54,157 bases of DNA from Bacteroidales bacterium (GTDB taxonomy: Bacteria; Bacteroidota; Bacteroidia; Bacteroidales; UBA932): contig JAFSMS010000024.1 of the NCBI GenBank assembly GCA_017447815.1, forward strand, positions 1-54,157, written 5' to 3'. A program made the position numbers and the translations under genes. The notes beneath the pieces are model-generated. The model was not told the origin of the DNA and ran no database searches. It saw only the letters and a program-made list of their open reading frames with translations. Shown here one piece after another: positions 35,511-45,127 of this stretch (position 1 is its first letter; every line of letters begins with the position of its first letter).

Positions 35511-37685
35511 ATGACATCCCTACGAGAAAGAGCGCTCGCCGCAGCGTCCTCACGCAGGCCGGAAAGGCATTATGTGGAAAACGGCCCCGTCTCCTCTTAC
35601 TTCGGCCAGCATGTGTTTTCCCTGGAAACCATGCAGAAATACATGTCCGCATCGGCTTTCCAGGCTGTCCTGAACGCCCGGAAAACCGGCGGAAAGATAG
35701 ACCGGAAAATGGCCGATGAAATCGCTTCCGGCATGAAATCCTGGGCCATCGAACGGGGCGCCACGCACTATACCCACCTGTTCCAGCCGCTGACAGGCTC
35801 TACGGCCGAAAAGCACGAGGCCTTCCTCTCCCTCAAGGACGGAGACCCCCTGGAGCGCTTCAAAGGCAGCGCCCTGGTGCAACAGGAACCGGACGCCTCC
35901 AGTTTCCCCAACGGCGGCCTCCGCAACACTTTTGAAGCCCGCGGGTATTCGGCCTGGGATCCGAGTTCCCCCGCCGTCATCCTGGACGGGACCCTGCTGA
36001 TTCCCTCCGTTTTCGTTTCCTACACGGGGGAGGCCCTGGACATGAAAGTGCCCAACCTGCGCTCCATCCAGGCCCTGGACGCCGCCGCCACCGCCGTCGC
36101 CAAACTTTTTGACGGCAAGGTCACCAGCGTTTCCGTGAACCTGGGCCTGGAGCAGGAATACTTCCTGGTGGACGAAGCCCTGTACAACGCCCGGCCGGAT
36201 CTGCAACTATGCTCCCGCACGGTGATCGGCCACACATCGGCCAAAGACCAGCAGTTGTCCGATCACTATTTCGGGGCCATCCCTTCCCGCGTGGCCCTGT
36301 TCATGAAAGACTTTGAAACCGAGGCCTACAAGTTGGGCATTCCGCTCCAGACCCGTCATAACGAAGTGGCTCCCAACCAGTTTGAATGCGCCCCCGTGTT
36401 TTCCGAAATCACCACCGCCATCGACCAGAATATGCTCCTGATGATTGTGATGCAAAAGGTGGCGGAGAAACACCACCTGAAGGTGATCTTCCACGAAAAG
36501 CCCTTCCAGGGGGTGAACGGCAGCGGAAAGCACTGCAACTGGTCGCTCCAGACTGACACCGGAGTAAACCTCCTGTCGCCCGGGAAAACGCCCATGAAGA
36601 ACCTCCAGTTCCTCAGTTTCTACGCATCCGTGGTGCGGGCCGTGTGCAAGCACGATGCCCTTCTGATGGCATCTGTCTGCTCGCTGGGCAACTCCTACCG
36701 CCTGGGCGGGCATGAGGCGCCGCCGGCCGTGATGTCCGTGTTCTCCGGCTCTACCCTGAGCCGGGTGTTCGACGCCATCCTGCGCATGGAAGACTTCTCG
36801 GAAGCCTCCGAGGTCCAGCAAAGCATCGAACTGGTGAATTCCATCCCGGAAATCATTCCGGACAATACGGACCGCAACCGCACGTCCCCCTTCGCTTTTA
36901 CCGGCAACCGCTTCGAATTCAGGGCCACCGGCTCATCGGCCAATGCCGCCGGAACCACGTTCGTGCTCAACGCTGCGGTGGCCGAAAGCCTGGAGGAATT
37001 CCACCGGCGGGTGAGCCTCCTCGTGGACCGCGGAGAAGAAATGGACAAGGCCATCCTGGCCGTGATCCGCGACTTCCTTTCGGAGGCGTCCCCGGTGATG
37101 TTCGAGGGAAACGGCTACAGCAGCGAGTGGCAGGAAGAGGCCGTCCGCAGGGGGCTCACCCCCGTCACCAACGTCCCGCTGGCGTTCCAGGCATTCAGAA
37201 AGCCGGAATCGATCCAACTGTTCACCCGGACCGGCGTTCTCACCCCCAACGAGATTGAAGCCCGCGTGGAAGTGCAGGAAGAGACATATGTGAAAAAACT
37301 GCAGATCGAAGCCCGGGTGATCGGCGACATTTGCCTGAACCATGTGATTCCCGCCGCCGTAAGTTATCAGGATGTCCTCATGCGCAGCATCCAGGGCGGG
37401 AAAGAGGTTTTCGGCGAAGAATTCAAGCAGTTGTGCAAGGCCGATATCGAACTGTACCGGAAAATCGCCGCCTACATCAATGCCCTGGCCCAGGACAGCC
37501 AGGCGCTGGTGGACGCCCGCAAGAAAGCCAACCGCATGACGGACATGACCTCCCGGGCGCTCTGCTACTCGACCGATGTCCTCCGGCAAATGGAACAGGT
37601 GCGGGACAGCGCCGACCATCTGGAAATGCTGGTGGACGACGCCCTGTGGCCGCTTCCCAAATACCGTGAACTGCTTTTCTTCTAG
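35511..37685 (+). CDS. glnN: Type III glutamine synthetase
   Basis: The 724-residue protein matches the large GSIII (GlnN) family found in Bacteroides and cyanobacteria. Visible blocks are GPVSSYFGQHVFSLETMQKY, LGLEQEYFLVDEALY, TRHNEVAPNQFECAPVFSE, GVNGSGKHCNWSLQTDTG and NRTSPFAFTGNRFEFRATGS. It makes glutamine from glutamate and ammonia with ATP. The frame begins 21 codons earlier inside the previous gene, but the ATG chosen gives the family start. The glutamine formed would serve the full-length GMP synthase encoded next. Confidence 0.95.
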   Translation: MTSLRERALAAASSRRPERHYVENGPVSSYFGQHVFSLETMQKYMSASAFQAVLNARKTGGKIDRKMADEIASGMKSWAIERGATHYTHLFQPLTGSTAEKHEAFLSLKDGDPLERFKGSALVQQEPDASSFPNGGLRNTFEARGYSAWDPSSPAVILDGTLLIPSVFVSYTGEALDMKVPNLRSIQALDAAATAVAKLFDGKVTSVSVNLGLEQEYFLVDEALYNARPDLQLCSRTVIGHTSAKDQQLSDHYFGAIPSRVALFMKDFETEAYKLGIPLQTRHNEVAPNQFECAPVFSEITTAIDQNMLLMIVMQKVAEKHHLKVIFHEKPFQGVNGSGKHCNWSLQTDTGVNLLSPGKTPMKNLQFLSFYASVVRAVCKHDALLMASVCSLGNSYRLGGHEAPPAVMSVFSGSTLSRVFDAILRMEDFSEASEVQQSIELVNSIPEIIPDNTDRNRTSPFAFTGNRFEFRATGSSANAAGTTFVLNAAVAESLEEFHRRVSLLVDRGEEMDKAILAVIRDFLSEASPVMFEGNGYSSEWQEEAVRRGLTPVTNVPLAFQAFRKPESIQLFTRTGVLTPNEIEARVEVQEETYVKKLQIEARVIGDICLNHVIPAAVSYQDVLMRSIQGGKEVFGEEFKQLCKADIELYRKIAAYINALAQDSQALVDARKKANRMTDMTSRALCYSTDVLRQMEQVRDSADHLEMLVDDALWPLPKYRELLFF

Positions 37686-37688
37686 CCC

Positions 37689-39266
37689 ATGGACAAGATT
37701 GTCATTCTGGACTTCGGCTCTCAGGTCACCCAACTCATCGGCCGGCGCCTGAGGGAACTGAACGTTTTCTGCGAGATATACCCTTACAATAAGGTGCCGG
37801 TCCCGGATGCTTCCGTGAAGGGCGTCATCCTTTCCGGCAGCCCCTGCTCGGTGCGCGACGACAATGCCCCCCAGGCCGACCTGAGCCTCTTCCGGGGCCG
37901 TCTGCCCCTTCTGGGCATCTGCTACGGCGCCCAGTACCTGGCCCATACCGGCGGCGGAAAGGTGGAGGCCTCCGACACCCGGGAATACGGCCGCGCCCTG
38001 CTCACGGTGGTGGCCGACTCCCCGCTCCTGAAAGGGGTGAGCCGCCAGACGCAGGTGTGGATGTCGCACGGCGACAGCATATCGGCCCTCCCGGCAGGGG
38101 CGGAAGTGATTGCCTCCACGGCCGATGTGGTGAACGCCGCCTTCCAGTTCCGGGGCGAGCCCACCTATGCCGTGCAGTTCCATCCCGAGGTATTCCACAC
38201 CACCGAAGGCGCCCGGATGCTGGAGAATTTCGCCATGGGCATCTGCGGCTGCAAGGGAGACTGGACGCCGGATTCCTTCATCGAGACCACGGTGGCCGAA
38301 CTCAGGCGCCGGATCGGCGGCGAAAAAGTGATTCTGGGCCTGTCCGGCGGCGTGGATTCCACCGTGGCCGGCGTGCTGCTTCACAAGGCTGTCGGCCATC
38401 AGCTCACCTGCATTTTCGTGAACAACGGCCTCCTTCGCAAAAGCGAGTTCGACGGGGTGCTGGAATCCTACCGCGACATGGGCCTGAACGTCATCGGGGC
38501 CGATGCCTCGGCGGCCTTCCTGGAAGCCCTGAAGGGGGTGTCCGAGCCCGAGGCCAAGCGCAAGATCATCGGCCGGCTGTTCGTGGAAACCTTCGATTCC
38601 TACGCCAAGAAGATTGAAAACGCCCGCTGGCTGGCCCAGGGGACCATTTATCCCGATGTCATCGAGAGCGCCGGTATCCCCGGCATCGCCTCCAAAATCA
38701 AGAGTCACCACAATGTGGGCGGGCTTCCGGAAGAGATGAATCTCCGGATCGTGGAACCGCTCCGCATGCTCTTCAAGGACGAGGTGCGCCGCGTGGGAAG
38801 GGCCCTCGGCATCAAAGAGGAACTGGTGAGCCGCCATCCTTTCCCGGGACCGTCGCTGGCCATCCGCATCATCGGCGAGGTGACGGAAGAAAAACTGGCC
38901 GTCCTGCGGGAGGCCGACGATATCTACATCCGGAGCCTGCGCGCCTACGACTGCACGGGCATGGGCTTTCCATCGGCCTCCGACCCCCGCGTAATGGCCA
39001 CCAACCTCTACGACGCCATCTGGCAGGCCGGGGTGATCCTGCTGCCCGTCAAGAGCGTGGGCGTGATGGGGGACGAGCGCACCTATGAGAACCCCGTCGC
39101 CCTCCGCGCCGTGGTGTCCACCGACGCCATGACGGCCGACTGGTTCCCCTTCCCGTACGATTTCCTGAGGGATGTCTCCAATGAGATCATCCGCAAAGTC
39201 AAAGGCGTAAACCGCGTGGTCTACGACATCTCGTCCAAACCCCCGGCAACCATTGAGTGGGAATAA
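37689..39266 (+). CDS. guaA: GMP synthase, glutamine-hydrolysing
   Basis: The 525-residue protein has both GuaA domains: an N-terminal class I amidotransferase with nucleophile Cys78 in GICYGAQY and the downstream FHPEVFHT His-Glu pair, and an ATP-pyrophosphatase with SGGVDS at residues 219-224, ending in [11 protein letters not shown]. It converts XMP to GMP with glutamine. It is only moderately similar to the stand-alone synthetase four positions upstream in the sequence, so the pair is not a recent duplication. It begins three bases after glnN and ends the operon. Confidence 0.97.
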   Translation: MDKIVILDFGSQVTQLIGRRLRELNVFCEIYPYNKVPVPDASVKGVILSGSPCSVRDDNAPQADLSLFRGRLPLLGICYGAQYLAHTGGGKVEASDTREYGRALLTVVADSPLLKGVSRQTQVWMSHGDSISALPAGAEVIASTADVVNAAFQFRGEPTYAVQFHPEVFHTTEGARMLENFAMGICGCKGDWTPDSFIETTVAELRRRIGGEKVILGLSGGVDSTVAGVLLHKAVGHQLTCIFVNNGLLRKSEFDGVLESYRDMGLNVIGADASAAFLEALKGVSEPEAKRKIIGRLFVETFDSYAKKIENARWLAQGTIYPDVIESAGIPGIASKIKSHHNVGGLPEEMNLRIVEPLRMLFKDEVRRVGRALGIKEELVSRHPFPGPSLAIRIIGEVTEEKLAVLREADDIYIRSLRAYDCTGMGFPSASDPRVMATNLYDAIWQAGVILLPVKSVGVMGDERTYENPVALRAVVSTDAMTADWFPFPYDFLRDVSNEIIRKVKGVNRVVYDISSKPPATIEWE

Positions 39267-39273
39267 TTCTTTG

Positions 39274-39307
39274 AACAGCAGCAATCAAGGCATTGGTTGC
39301 TGCTGTT
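39274..39307. terminator. Bidirectional terminator hairpin
   Basis: Arms AACAGCAGCAA (39274-39284) and TTGCTGCTGTT (39297-39307) form an 11-bp stem between the converging guaA and AraC-type genes. It overlaps the last codons of the AraC-type gene. Confidence 0.65.
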
Positions 39308-40859
39308 TCCATTCTGCAGGCGCACAGCCGGTTTCTGCCTTGAAAGACCGGAAGAAACTGTTCTCGCTGGCGAAGCCGGCCTCCTCACTGATAGAGGCGA
39401 GTTTTTTTTCGGGATAGAGTCTCATCTGCTCCTGCGCAAAGCGAACGCGGTAAGCGGTAACAAAGCGCGGGAAGGAAAGCCCCATCTGGCTGTTGATACA
39501 GGCCGAAATATAGGTGGTATTGGTGTGAAGCCGTGTGGCGATATCGGCAATTCGCAGGTCCGGTTTGCGGAACAGTTGCTCCTGTTCCATCAGTTGTACG
39601 ATTCTCTCCTGAAGAGCGGGATAGGTTTTTTCGGGGACCGTTTCCTGCTCGGGATTCTTCCTGCGGCGAAGGCCGAAGAACAGGCCGATGCTGCCCGCTG
39701 CGCCCACAGCCAGCAGCCACCACCATCCTGCAATGTGCTTTTGCTGCGGTTGGGTGTGGAATAGCAACACGTCGCCCAGGGTGTCATAGGTGCTTTCAGC
39801 AAAACCGCCTGCCATCAAATAGTCGCCATCAGGCAGGGCCAGGGCCGCGGCTTTGTGGATGATCGCGTCCAGGGGCTCCGAATAGAAAACTTCCAATCCT
39901 GCAGGGGTCTCCTTGTAATCGATTCGCATCAGGTACAGCCGGCTGTCGGCATCGTACCCCTGCATCCAGGCGGTCCCGGAGGTGGATTCCACCTTCAAGC
40001 CGGCCTCCCACTTCAATGCGCCCCAGGGACCCTTCTCGGGCAGGGGAGAAGCGGTCTCCAGCAGGGAGAAGCGGCCATGGTCGATCAGCAGAATGGCGTG
40101 CTGTCCGTCGGCGTGAAAGACGGGAATCAGATAGGAGTATTCTCCTATGGCGAGGTGGCTTGGCGGGCAGGGCATATGTCCGTTGCCAAGAGACCATTCC
40201 TGCAGCAGCATCTCCTGGAAAGGCTCTCCTTGCAATGGATCCACCCATCCCTCGGGCAGCGCCTCCCCGTAGTTGTCCATATCTCCAAAGATAAAGGCAT
40301 TGTCTTCCGCCGTCAATAAGACATACGGAACGGACCTCGCAAGGCTCGGTTGCTTCACGATGGCGAATTGTTCCCCTGGCGGATAGCTTTCAAGCGCGTC
40401 CGGGGCATACCAGTTGCCGGCTACCAGGATGCTGCCATCAGCCATCTCGGCGGCGGTTGCGTGGGTGCGCTTCTGATCCAGAATGGGTCGTGGGGAAAAA
40501 CTGTGGGTGGCGGGGTCGTACACTTCGATGCCCCAGGTCTGTCCCACGCCGAAGTCCTTTTCGTAGCCTCCGCCCAACATCACTTCTCCGCTGCGCAGTT
40601 TGACGGCAAAGCCAGCATCATGCGGATAGAGGGTCTTGAGCGTATGCCACTTGCCGCGGCGGAAATACTCGGCCGTGTTGGTGGAAACAAAGCCGGTGGT
40701 GTGGCCGCCGAAGACGGTGTATTCCCCATTGCAAAGTTCCAGGGAGTGTGCTTCGCGGGGCGTTTCCAACGCCGGAAGGCGCTCATACGTCATGGGCGTG
40801 AAGGGTACGCCCTTCACATTCACGGACACCGCCAATATGACAGTCAGCAGAAGATTCAT
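39285..40859 (-). CDS. Kelch-like sensor with AraC-type output
   Basis: The protein (524 residues from this ATG) has a signal peptide or anchor (NLLLTVILAVSVNVKG), a periplasmic part of about 350 residues with kelch-like beta-propeller repeats (RTHATAAEMADGSILVAG, EVYDPATHSFSPRP), one membrane helix near residue 385 (WWWLLAVGAAGSIGLFFGL) and a cytoplasmic AraC helix-turn-helix (DLRIADIATRLHTNTTYISA, YPEKKLASISEEAGFASEN). It is a one-component sensor that could report an outside ligand directly to DNA. An earlier TTG in the frame is less likely than this ATG. The ligand and targets are unknown. Confidence 0.8.
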   Translation of the reverse strand: MNLLLTVILAVSVNVKGVPFTPMTYERLPALETPREAHSLELCNGEYTVFGGHTTGFVSTNTAEYFRRGKWHTLKTLYPHDAGFAVKLRSGEVMLGGGYEKDFGVGQTWGIEVYDPATHSFSPRPILDQKRTHATAAEMADGSILVAGNWYAPDALESYPPGEQFAIVKQPSLARSVPYVLLTAEDNAFIFGDMDNYGEALPEGWVDPLQGEPFQEMLLQEWSLGNGHMPCPPSHLAIGEYSYLIPVFHADGQHAILLIDHGRFSLLETASPLPEKGPWGALKWEAGLKVESTSGTAWMQGYDADSRLYLMRIDYKETPAGLEVFYSEPLDAIIHKAAALALPDGDYLMAGGFAESTYDTLGDVLLFHTQPQQKHIAGWWWLLAVGAAGSIGLFFGLRRRKNPEQETVPEKTYPALQERIVQLMEQEQLFRKPDLRIADIATRLHTNTTYISACINSQMGLSFPRFVTAYRVRFAQEQMRLYPEKKLASISEEAGFASENSFFRSFKAETGCAPAEWKQQQPMP

Positions 40860-41035
40860 GTTGTAAATATACAAATTACTCTATTATAATTCCAAACGGG
40901 GTAGGGTGCTCGTTTTGGATGGGAAAAGGGCGAAATGGCTTTTTATGCGCGTTGGAGCGGGGGAGTCTCAAATTATTTTACGAATTGTTAGTTAAAAATC
41001 GTGGAATTGAGACAAGGGAGTGTCGGGATATGTCC

Positions 41036-41043
41036 TACATTTG
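41036..41043 (+). promoter_or_regulatory. Promoter-like box of the metallopeptidase cluster
   Basis: TACATTTG matches TAnnTTTG and lies 23 bases upstream of the first ATG of the cluster. A well-spaced -33 element is not obvious. The rest of the 207-base gap before the cluster is AT-rich and shows no other structure. Confidence 0.5.
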
Positions 41044-41066
41044 AAAAAACAATAACCATTTTCCCT

Positions 41067-41372
41067 ATGTATTGTAAGTATTGCGGCGCCCAACTTCCTG
41101 ATGGCGCAAAGTTCTGTCCCAAGTGTGGTGGCACGTTAACCCCTGTTTCTGAAGCCCCTGAAGCCGATGCTCCCAAGCCTCGACCCGAACCTCAGCCGGA
41201 GCCGGAGGTGGAAGTGAAGGAAGAGCCCAAGAAGCCCTATATGAGCCTTAAGGAACTGTTTGCGGGAACCAAACTTACCATGGGAGGCGCTCCCATCGTC
41301 AACAAGCGGAATCTCATACTGTTTGCGGTAGCTTTGGTTGTCCTCGTTATACTGGGCCTGTGCAGTCACTGA
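41067..41372 (+). CDS. Tail-anchored zinc ribbon protein
   Basis: The 101-residue protein begins with the zinc ribbon YCKYCGAQLPDGAKFCPKCG, in which two CxxC pairs bind zinc. A Pro/Glu-rich linker follows (PEADAPKPRPEPQPEPEVEV), and a single C-terminal membrane helix (LILFAVALVVLVILGLC) anchors it. An upstream in-frame ATG precedes the promoter box, so the MYCKYCG start is preferred. Such proteins are often partners of membrane systems with unclear roles. It is the first gene of a five-gene cluster. Confidence 0.8.
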   Translation: MYCKYCGAQLPDGAKFCPKCGGTLTPVSEAPEADAPKPRPEPQPEPEVEVKEEPKKPYMSLKELFAGTKLTMGGAPIVNKRNLILFAVALVVLVILGLCSH

Positions 41373-41392
41373 TCCCCATAGCACTATAAACC

Positions 41393-41980
41393 ATGTTTTG
41401 CGAAGACGGGAAATACCGTTGGACCCATCCGTTGGATTTGAGGAAGAATCCGACCATCCTCATCCTGGTGTACAAACTGTTCGGCATCCTCTTCAGTATC
41501 CCGCTCCTCTATCTGGTTGTCCGTGCCGCCATCGAGGGCGACTGGGCCCGGGCCTGGGAAAACAGCATCAAGATCTGGCTCATTGTCATGGCCGTCATTG
41601 CCGTTATCATCTACCTTTCCTACCGGATGGTAATGGGATTCTACGGCGGCAAATTCATCGTCCACTTCACGCTGGACTCCCGGGAGCTGTCCTATCGGCA
41701 GGACGCCGTCCAGGAGGAACGGTCCAGAAAACTCGGCATCCTGGCCTTCCTCGTGGGCCTCTTGAGTGAGGATCCGTCCTCCATGGGCCAGGGCATGCAC
41801 ATGGCTTCCGGCAGTTCCCACACCGCCCCGCTCGACAAGATCCGGCGAATCAGGCCCTGCCGTTCCCAGCAACTCATCAAGCTGAGCCAGGGACTCCTCC
41901 AAAACCGGGTCTACGTGCAGGACGAAGACTTCGATTTGGTTCTTGGCTTCCTGCGCCAGCACTGTCACAACGCAAAATAA
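41393..41980 (+). CDS. Two-helix membrane protein of unknown family
   Basis: The 195-residue protein has two membrane helices (about residues 21-46 and 59-83) followed by a cytoplasmic domain of about 110 residues. That domain has alternating beta-type sequence (FIVHFTLDSRELSYRQDAVQ, IRRIRPCRSQQLIKLSQGLL, RVYVQDEDFDLVLGFLRQHC), which fits a PH-like fold, although I cannot confirm it. The gaps of 20 bases before and 12 bases after tie it to its neighbours. No function is known to me. Confidence 0.7.
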   Translation: MFCEDGKYRWTHPLDLRKNPTILILVYKLFGILFSIPLLYLVVRAAIEGDWARAWENSIKIWLIVMAVIAVIIYLSYRMVMGFYGGKFIVHFTLDSRELSYRQDAVQEERSRKLGILAFLVGLLSEDPSSMGQGMHMASGSSHTAPLDKIRRIRPCRSQQLIKLSQGLLQNRVYVQDEDFDLVLGFLRQHCHNAK

Positions 41981-41992
41981 TCACAGGTCCCT

Positions 41993-44900
41993 ATGAAACA
42001 AACCTCTGTTCAAAACCTTATCATAAACGCCCTTCTGCTTGTGGAGGCGGTGCTGATTGTGTTTTTCCTTCTGCGGATGATAACCAAACCCCGCGACAAG
42101 GAAGCCGGGCCCGTAGTGCCCGACCGTGAGTTGACTATTGCCGAGCAGGAAGGTGAGATCCCCCTGCCGCCTATAGTGGGCAATAGCAAACCTGTGGATG
42201 TGGAGCCCGTCGAGGGCATCCGTATCACGGCTGCGGAAAACGCCCTGGACAAGGACCGGGAGTTTAAGATAACTGCAGTTAGTGATAAGGACTGGGATGC
42301 ACTGGAAAAGAAGCTCTCCGATGTAAGCGAGGATCAAATGCTCTTCTGTTTTGATCTGGACGCCGGCATGGAGCCCGACGAACATCTGCCCGGCGAGTTC
42401 ACCCTCTCCCTGGACTTGGCAAAGATGGGCATTCCGCCCATCCTGCACGACAAGATTTCCGTATGGCGGCAAGCGGGAGACCAGATGTACCAATATACCA
42501 GCTGGCTGCAGAACGGAAAGTTGACCTTCAGCAGCGACCAAAACTGTTTTGTGATTTTTGCCCTTCCGTCAGGCTTGGCTCTTCTTAAAACGGTTGTCGG
42601 AGCCTTGGTTATTTTGGGAGGTGCAACCTACGCATATGAAACCTGGGAGAAGCATTCTGCCACTGGCGACCTATACAAGAACTTCTTCACCATGAATAAA
42701 GATGCGGTGAAGCTCGACATCAAAGACAGCTATGGAGACTTTACGGTGTACTTCCGTTTCAAGGACACCGAATATGCCGACCGCTTTGATACATATAAGG
42801 AAAACTGCGAGAATTTTGTTCGACGAGGCCAGGAACTGGAAGAGAAGGCCGAGACCGAATACGGGCGTCAGGTAGAGGAAAAATACAATGAGGAGCGGGC
42901 CGAATGGACTACTTGGCAGAAAATAATGGGAAGTGCCGAAGCAAAAAGGAAAGCCCGGGCGGCCATCGATAAAGCCGCCATCCTGGCCAAGTTATGCGAA
43001 GAAGACGCGCTATTGAAGCGTTATGCCGAAGGGATGCAACTTCCGCCCAGCATTCGGGACTTGGAGAGCATGCTCAAGTTGGCCAACCGTTATCTTACCG
43101 ATGACCAGGGACTGCGCCCCCAGACGTCTAATCTCGAAGTGGACTTAATCAACACGGGGCCCTCCGGTGAATACAAGCATACGGCTACAAAACAGTCGTA
43201 TATTCTGATTAATTATCCTAAAATGCTCAGTGGAGGCTCCTCGTATGTTCGGAAAGGAAATGGCGAAAATATGCTCCTGACCATCACCCACGAACTATTT
43301 CACCATAGGCAAAAGAACCATAACTGGCCCGCAAAAATGGACTTCCGCTCGGAGGAGACAACAGCGGCATATCAAGAAAATGATGCGGCTCTGTATTACA
43401 TCCGGAAAGGAGAGATTACTACAAACGCCCTCCAGGCGCTCGTAACCGGAAAATTTGTGGGAGGAGAGGGCTTTGATCCGTCACCCAGGGAGAATTATGA
43501 ATTATTTGGACGAGATTTTTCATTTTCTATCTCCACTAACCCCAATTGGGCCTATACTTACGCAGATTTTATGGATTTCCTGCAGCAAAAGAAGGAACTG
43601 AAAAGGGCCGTTAAGGGCGGAGTTATTATGGACCAATACGCTTATACGTCTTCCCACAAGGCCAATTATATGAAATGGTTTGGCATCAAGACGGATAAGG
43701 AGTTTGATGACTGTCTGCAAGAGTTTTGTGAGCAGAGTCTGGGTAAAATCAGGGACCGGCAGGGAAGCGCACAAGTGGCGGAGGACAGTCCGGATTTGGT
43801 TACGAAATCCTATGCGGTTTCCCCTCTGAATCCCGTCGTGAAAATTCCTGTAGTCAGAGGGTCTCTGATTATGCGCACCTTCGATGTGGATGGAGACATA
43901 AAGGGTGGTGCGTTTAACGCCTTCATCACGCTGGATAAAGCGCCCAAATCCCCGGATGAGATTTCTTTCTATACTTCCGCAGATTATTTTAAGACCGATA
44001 CGCAGAAAGGTAATTACTTCAGTGGAGAAAAGAAAGCCTACAGTGGTGCATACTTCCTCCGTACGGCCGGAATCCGCTCTTTTAATGTAGTCGCCCTTTA
44101 TGCCCCCGATGCACCCAAGATTGAAAAAGTGAAAAGGGACTATGTTTCCTTCAAGCTGCCCAAGCCGGAGAGTGTTCTGGTGAAGAACAAGTACATTACC
44201 CGTGCGCTGGTAACCTGTACCTTAAAGGACGGCAGTGAAAGGCGCATCCTGGCCTCTGCCGACAAATTTGGCAAGAAGGTGAAGTGGACCATTGACGGCA
44301 TTGGAGAAAAGGACTTTTCTCTCACGGTGAGATGGATTTCGGAAGGTGAAAACAGGCCGGTCTACGAATCCCCGGACTCTAAACCTGCCGTGCACGGCGC
44401 TATACCGCCAACCCCGGAGGCATCGGCCAACGTAAGCAAGGAAAAGAAGAAGAAAGAAGAAAAGAAGCAGGAGAAAAAGGAAGAGCCGGTCAGTTTCGCC
44501 AATCAGGGTGAGCAGGACAGCCAGGACAAGATGTCGGTCATGGATTCGGACCTCCCCGACATTGTCATAGACAAGCTCTCTATCGTTATTGACTTACCCG
44601 ACAGTGAGGCCGACGGACACCAGTTTGACCATTCACGCGCCCAACAGGTCTATTCCGCACAGGAGCTGAAGGTGACGAAAGAGAAGGATGGCTATCGCGT
44701 AGTTGGTCAGTCTAACCATAATACAGTCCTCAGCACCGGTCACGAAGGAGACTCCGGCTATCCCGGAAGTACATATGAAGACCACATCGATCTGGTTATG
44801 GACGAGGATTTCGTGGCGAAAGAGGGATCCTTCAGCTGGAGCTGGACCTATCACGACCTTCATACATCCGGTCCCAAATCTACTACTTGGTATAAGCAAC

Positions 44901-45127
44901 TATCCACCCTTTCGGCCCGATTCATAAAGGATGCCGACTTCCCTTCTCCCTATGTGACCTCTTCCCACGTGAGTCAAGGATACCTTATGACCACATTGAG
45001 CGCAGCTTGGAAGGGTCAGTTTGGTTCCTACCAAAGAAACTTTGTCCTTACCACGGACGATTTGAAATATTCCAGGAAAGGAAGCAGCAACGTTGAACTA
45101 CACTATGGTTTTAAAGAGGTGAAATGA
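41993..45127 (+). CDS. Large membrane protein with HELFH metallopeptidase motif
   Basis: The 1044-residue protein has an N-terminal helix (residues 9-27), a region with strand-rich sequence, a second helix near residues 195-215 (SGLALLKTVVGALVILGGAT), a charged helical part and then ITHELFHHR, with HExxH at residues 433-437. Glu454 and Glu455 follow within 17-18 residues (SEETTAAY), so a gluzincin-like zinc site is plausible. After this come beta-rich repeats, a highly charged linker (KEKKKKEEKKQEKKEE, near residues 815-835) and a last domain of about 190 residues with many Trp and Tyr. I recognise no family outside the motif. Base composition is lower in GC than in the housekeeping genes. 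Confidence 0.75.
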   Translation: MKQTSVQNLIINALLLVEAVLIVFFLLRMITKPRDKEAGPVVPDRELTIAEQEGEIPLPPIVGNSKPVDVEPVEGIRITAAENALDKDREFKITAVSDKDWDALEKKLSDVSEDQMLFCFDLDAGMEPDEHLPGEFTLSLDLAKMGIPPILHDKISVWRQAGDQMYQYTSWLQNGKLTFSSDQNCFVIFALPSGLALLKTVVGALVILGGATYAYETWEKHSATGDLYKNFFTMNKDAVKLDIKDSYGDFTVYFRFKDTEYADRFDTYKENCENFVRRGQELEEKAETEYGRQVEEKYNEERAEWTTWQKIMGSAEAKRKARAAIDKAAILAKLCEEDALLKRYAEGMQLPPSIRDLESMLKLANRYLTDDQGLRPQTSNLEVDLINTGPSGEYKHTATKQSYILINYPKMLSGGSSYVRKGNGENMLLTITHELFHHRQKNHNWPAKMDFRSEETTAAYQENDAALYYIRKGEITTNALQALVTGKFVGGEGFDPSPRENYELFGRDFSFSISTNPNWAYTYADFMDFLQQKKELKRAVKGGVIMDQYAYTSSHKANYMKWFGIKTDKEFDDCLQEFCEQSLGKIRDRQGSAQVAEDSPDLVTKSYAVSPLNPVVKIPVVRGSLIMRTFDVDGDIKGGAFNAFITLDKAPKSPDEISFYTSADYFKTDTQKGNYFSGEKKAYSGAYFLRTAGIRSFNVVALYAPDAPKIEKVKRDYVSFKLPKPESVLVKNKYITRALVTCTLKDGSERRILASADKFGKKVKWTIDGIGEKDFSLTVRWISEGENRPVYESPDSKPAVHGAIPPTPEASANVSKEKKKKEEKKQEKKEEPVSFANQGEQDSQDKMSVMDSDLPDIVIDKLSIVIDLPDSEADGHQFDHSRAQQVYSAQELKVTKEKDGYRVVGQSNHNTVLSTGHEGDSGYPGSTYEDHIDLVMDEDFVAKEGSFSWSWTYHDLHTSGPKSTTWYKQLSTLSARFIKDADFPSPYVTSSHVSQGYLMTTLSAAWKGQFGSYQRNFVLTTDDLKYSRKGSSNVELHYGFKEVK

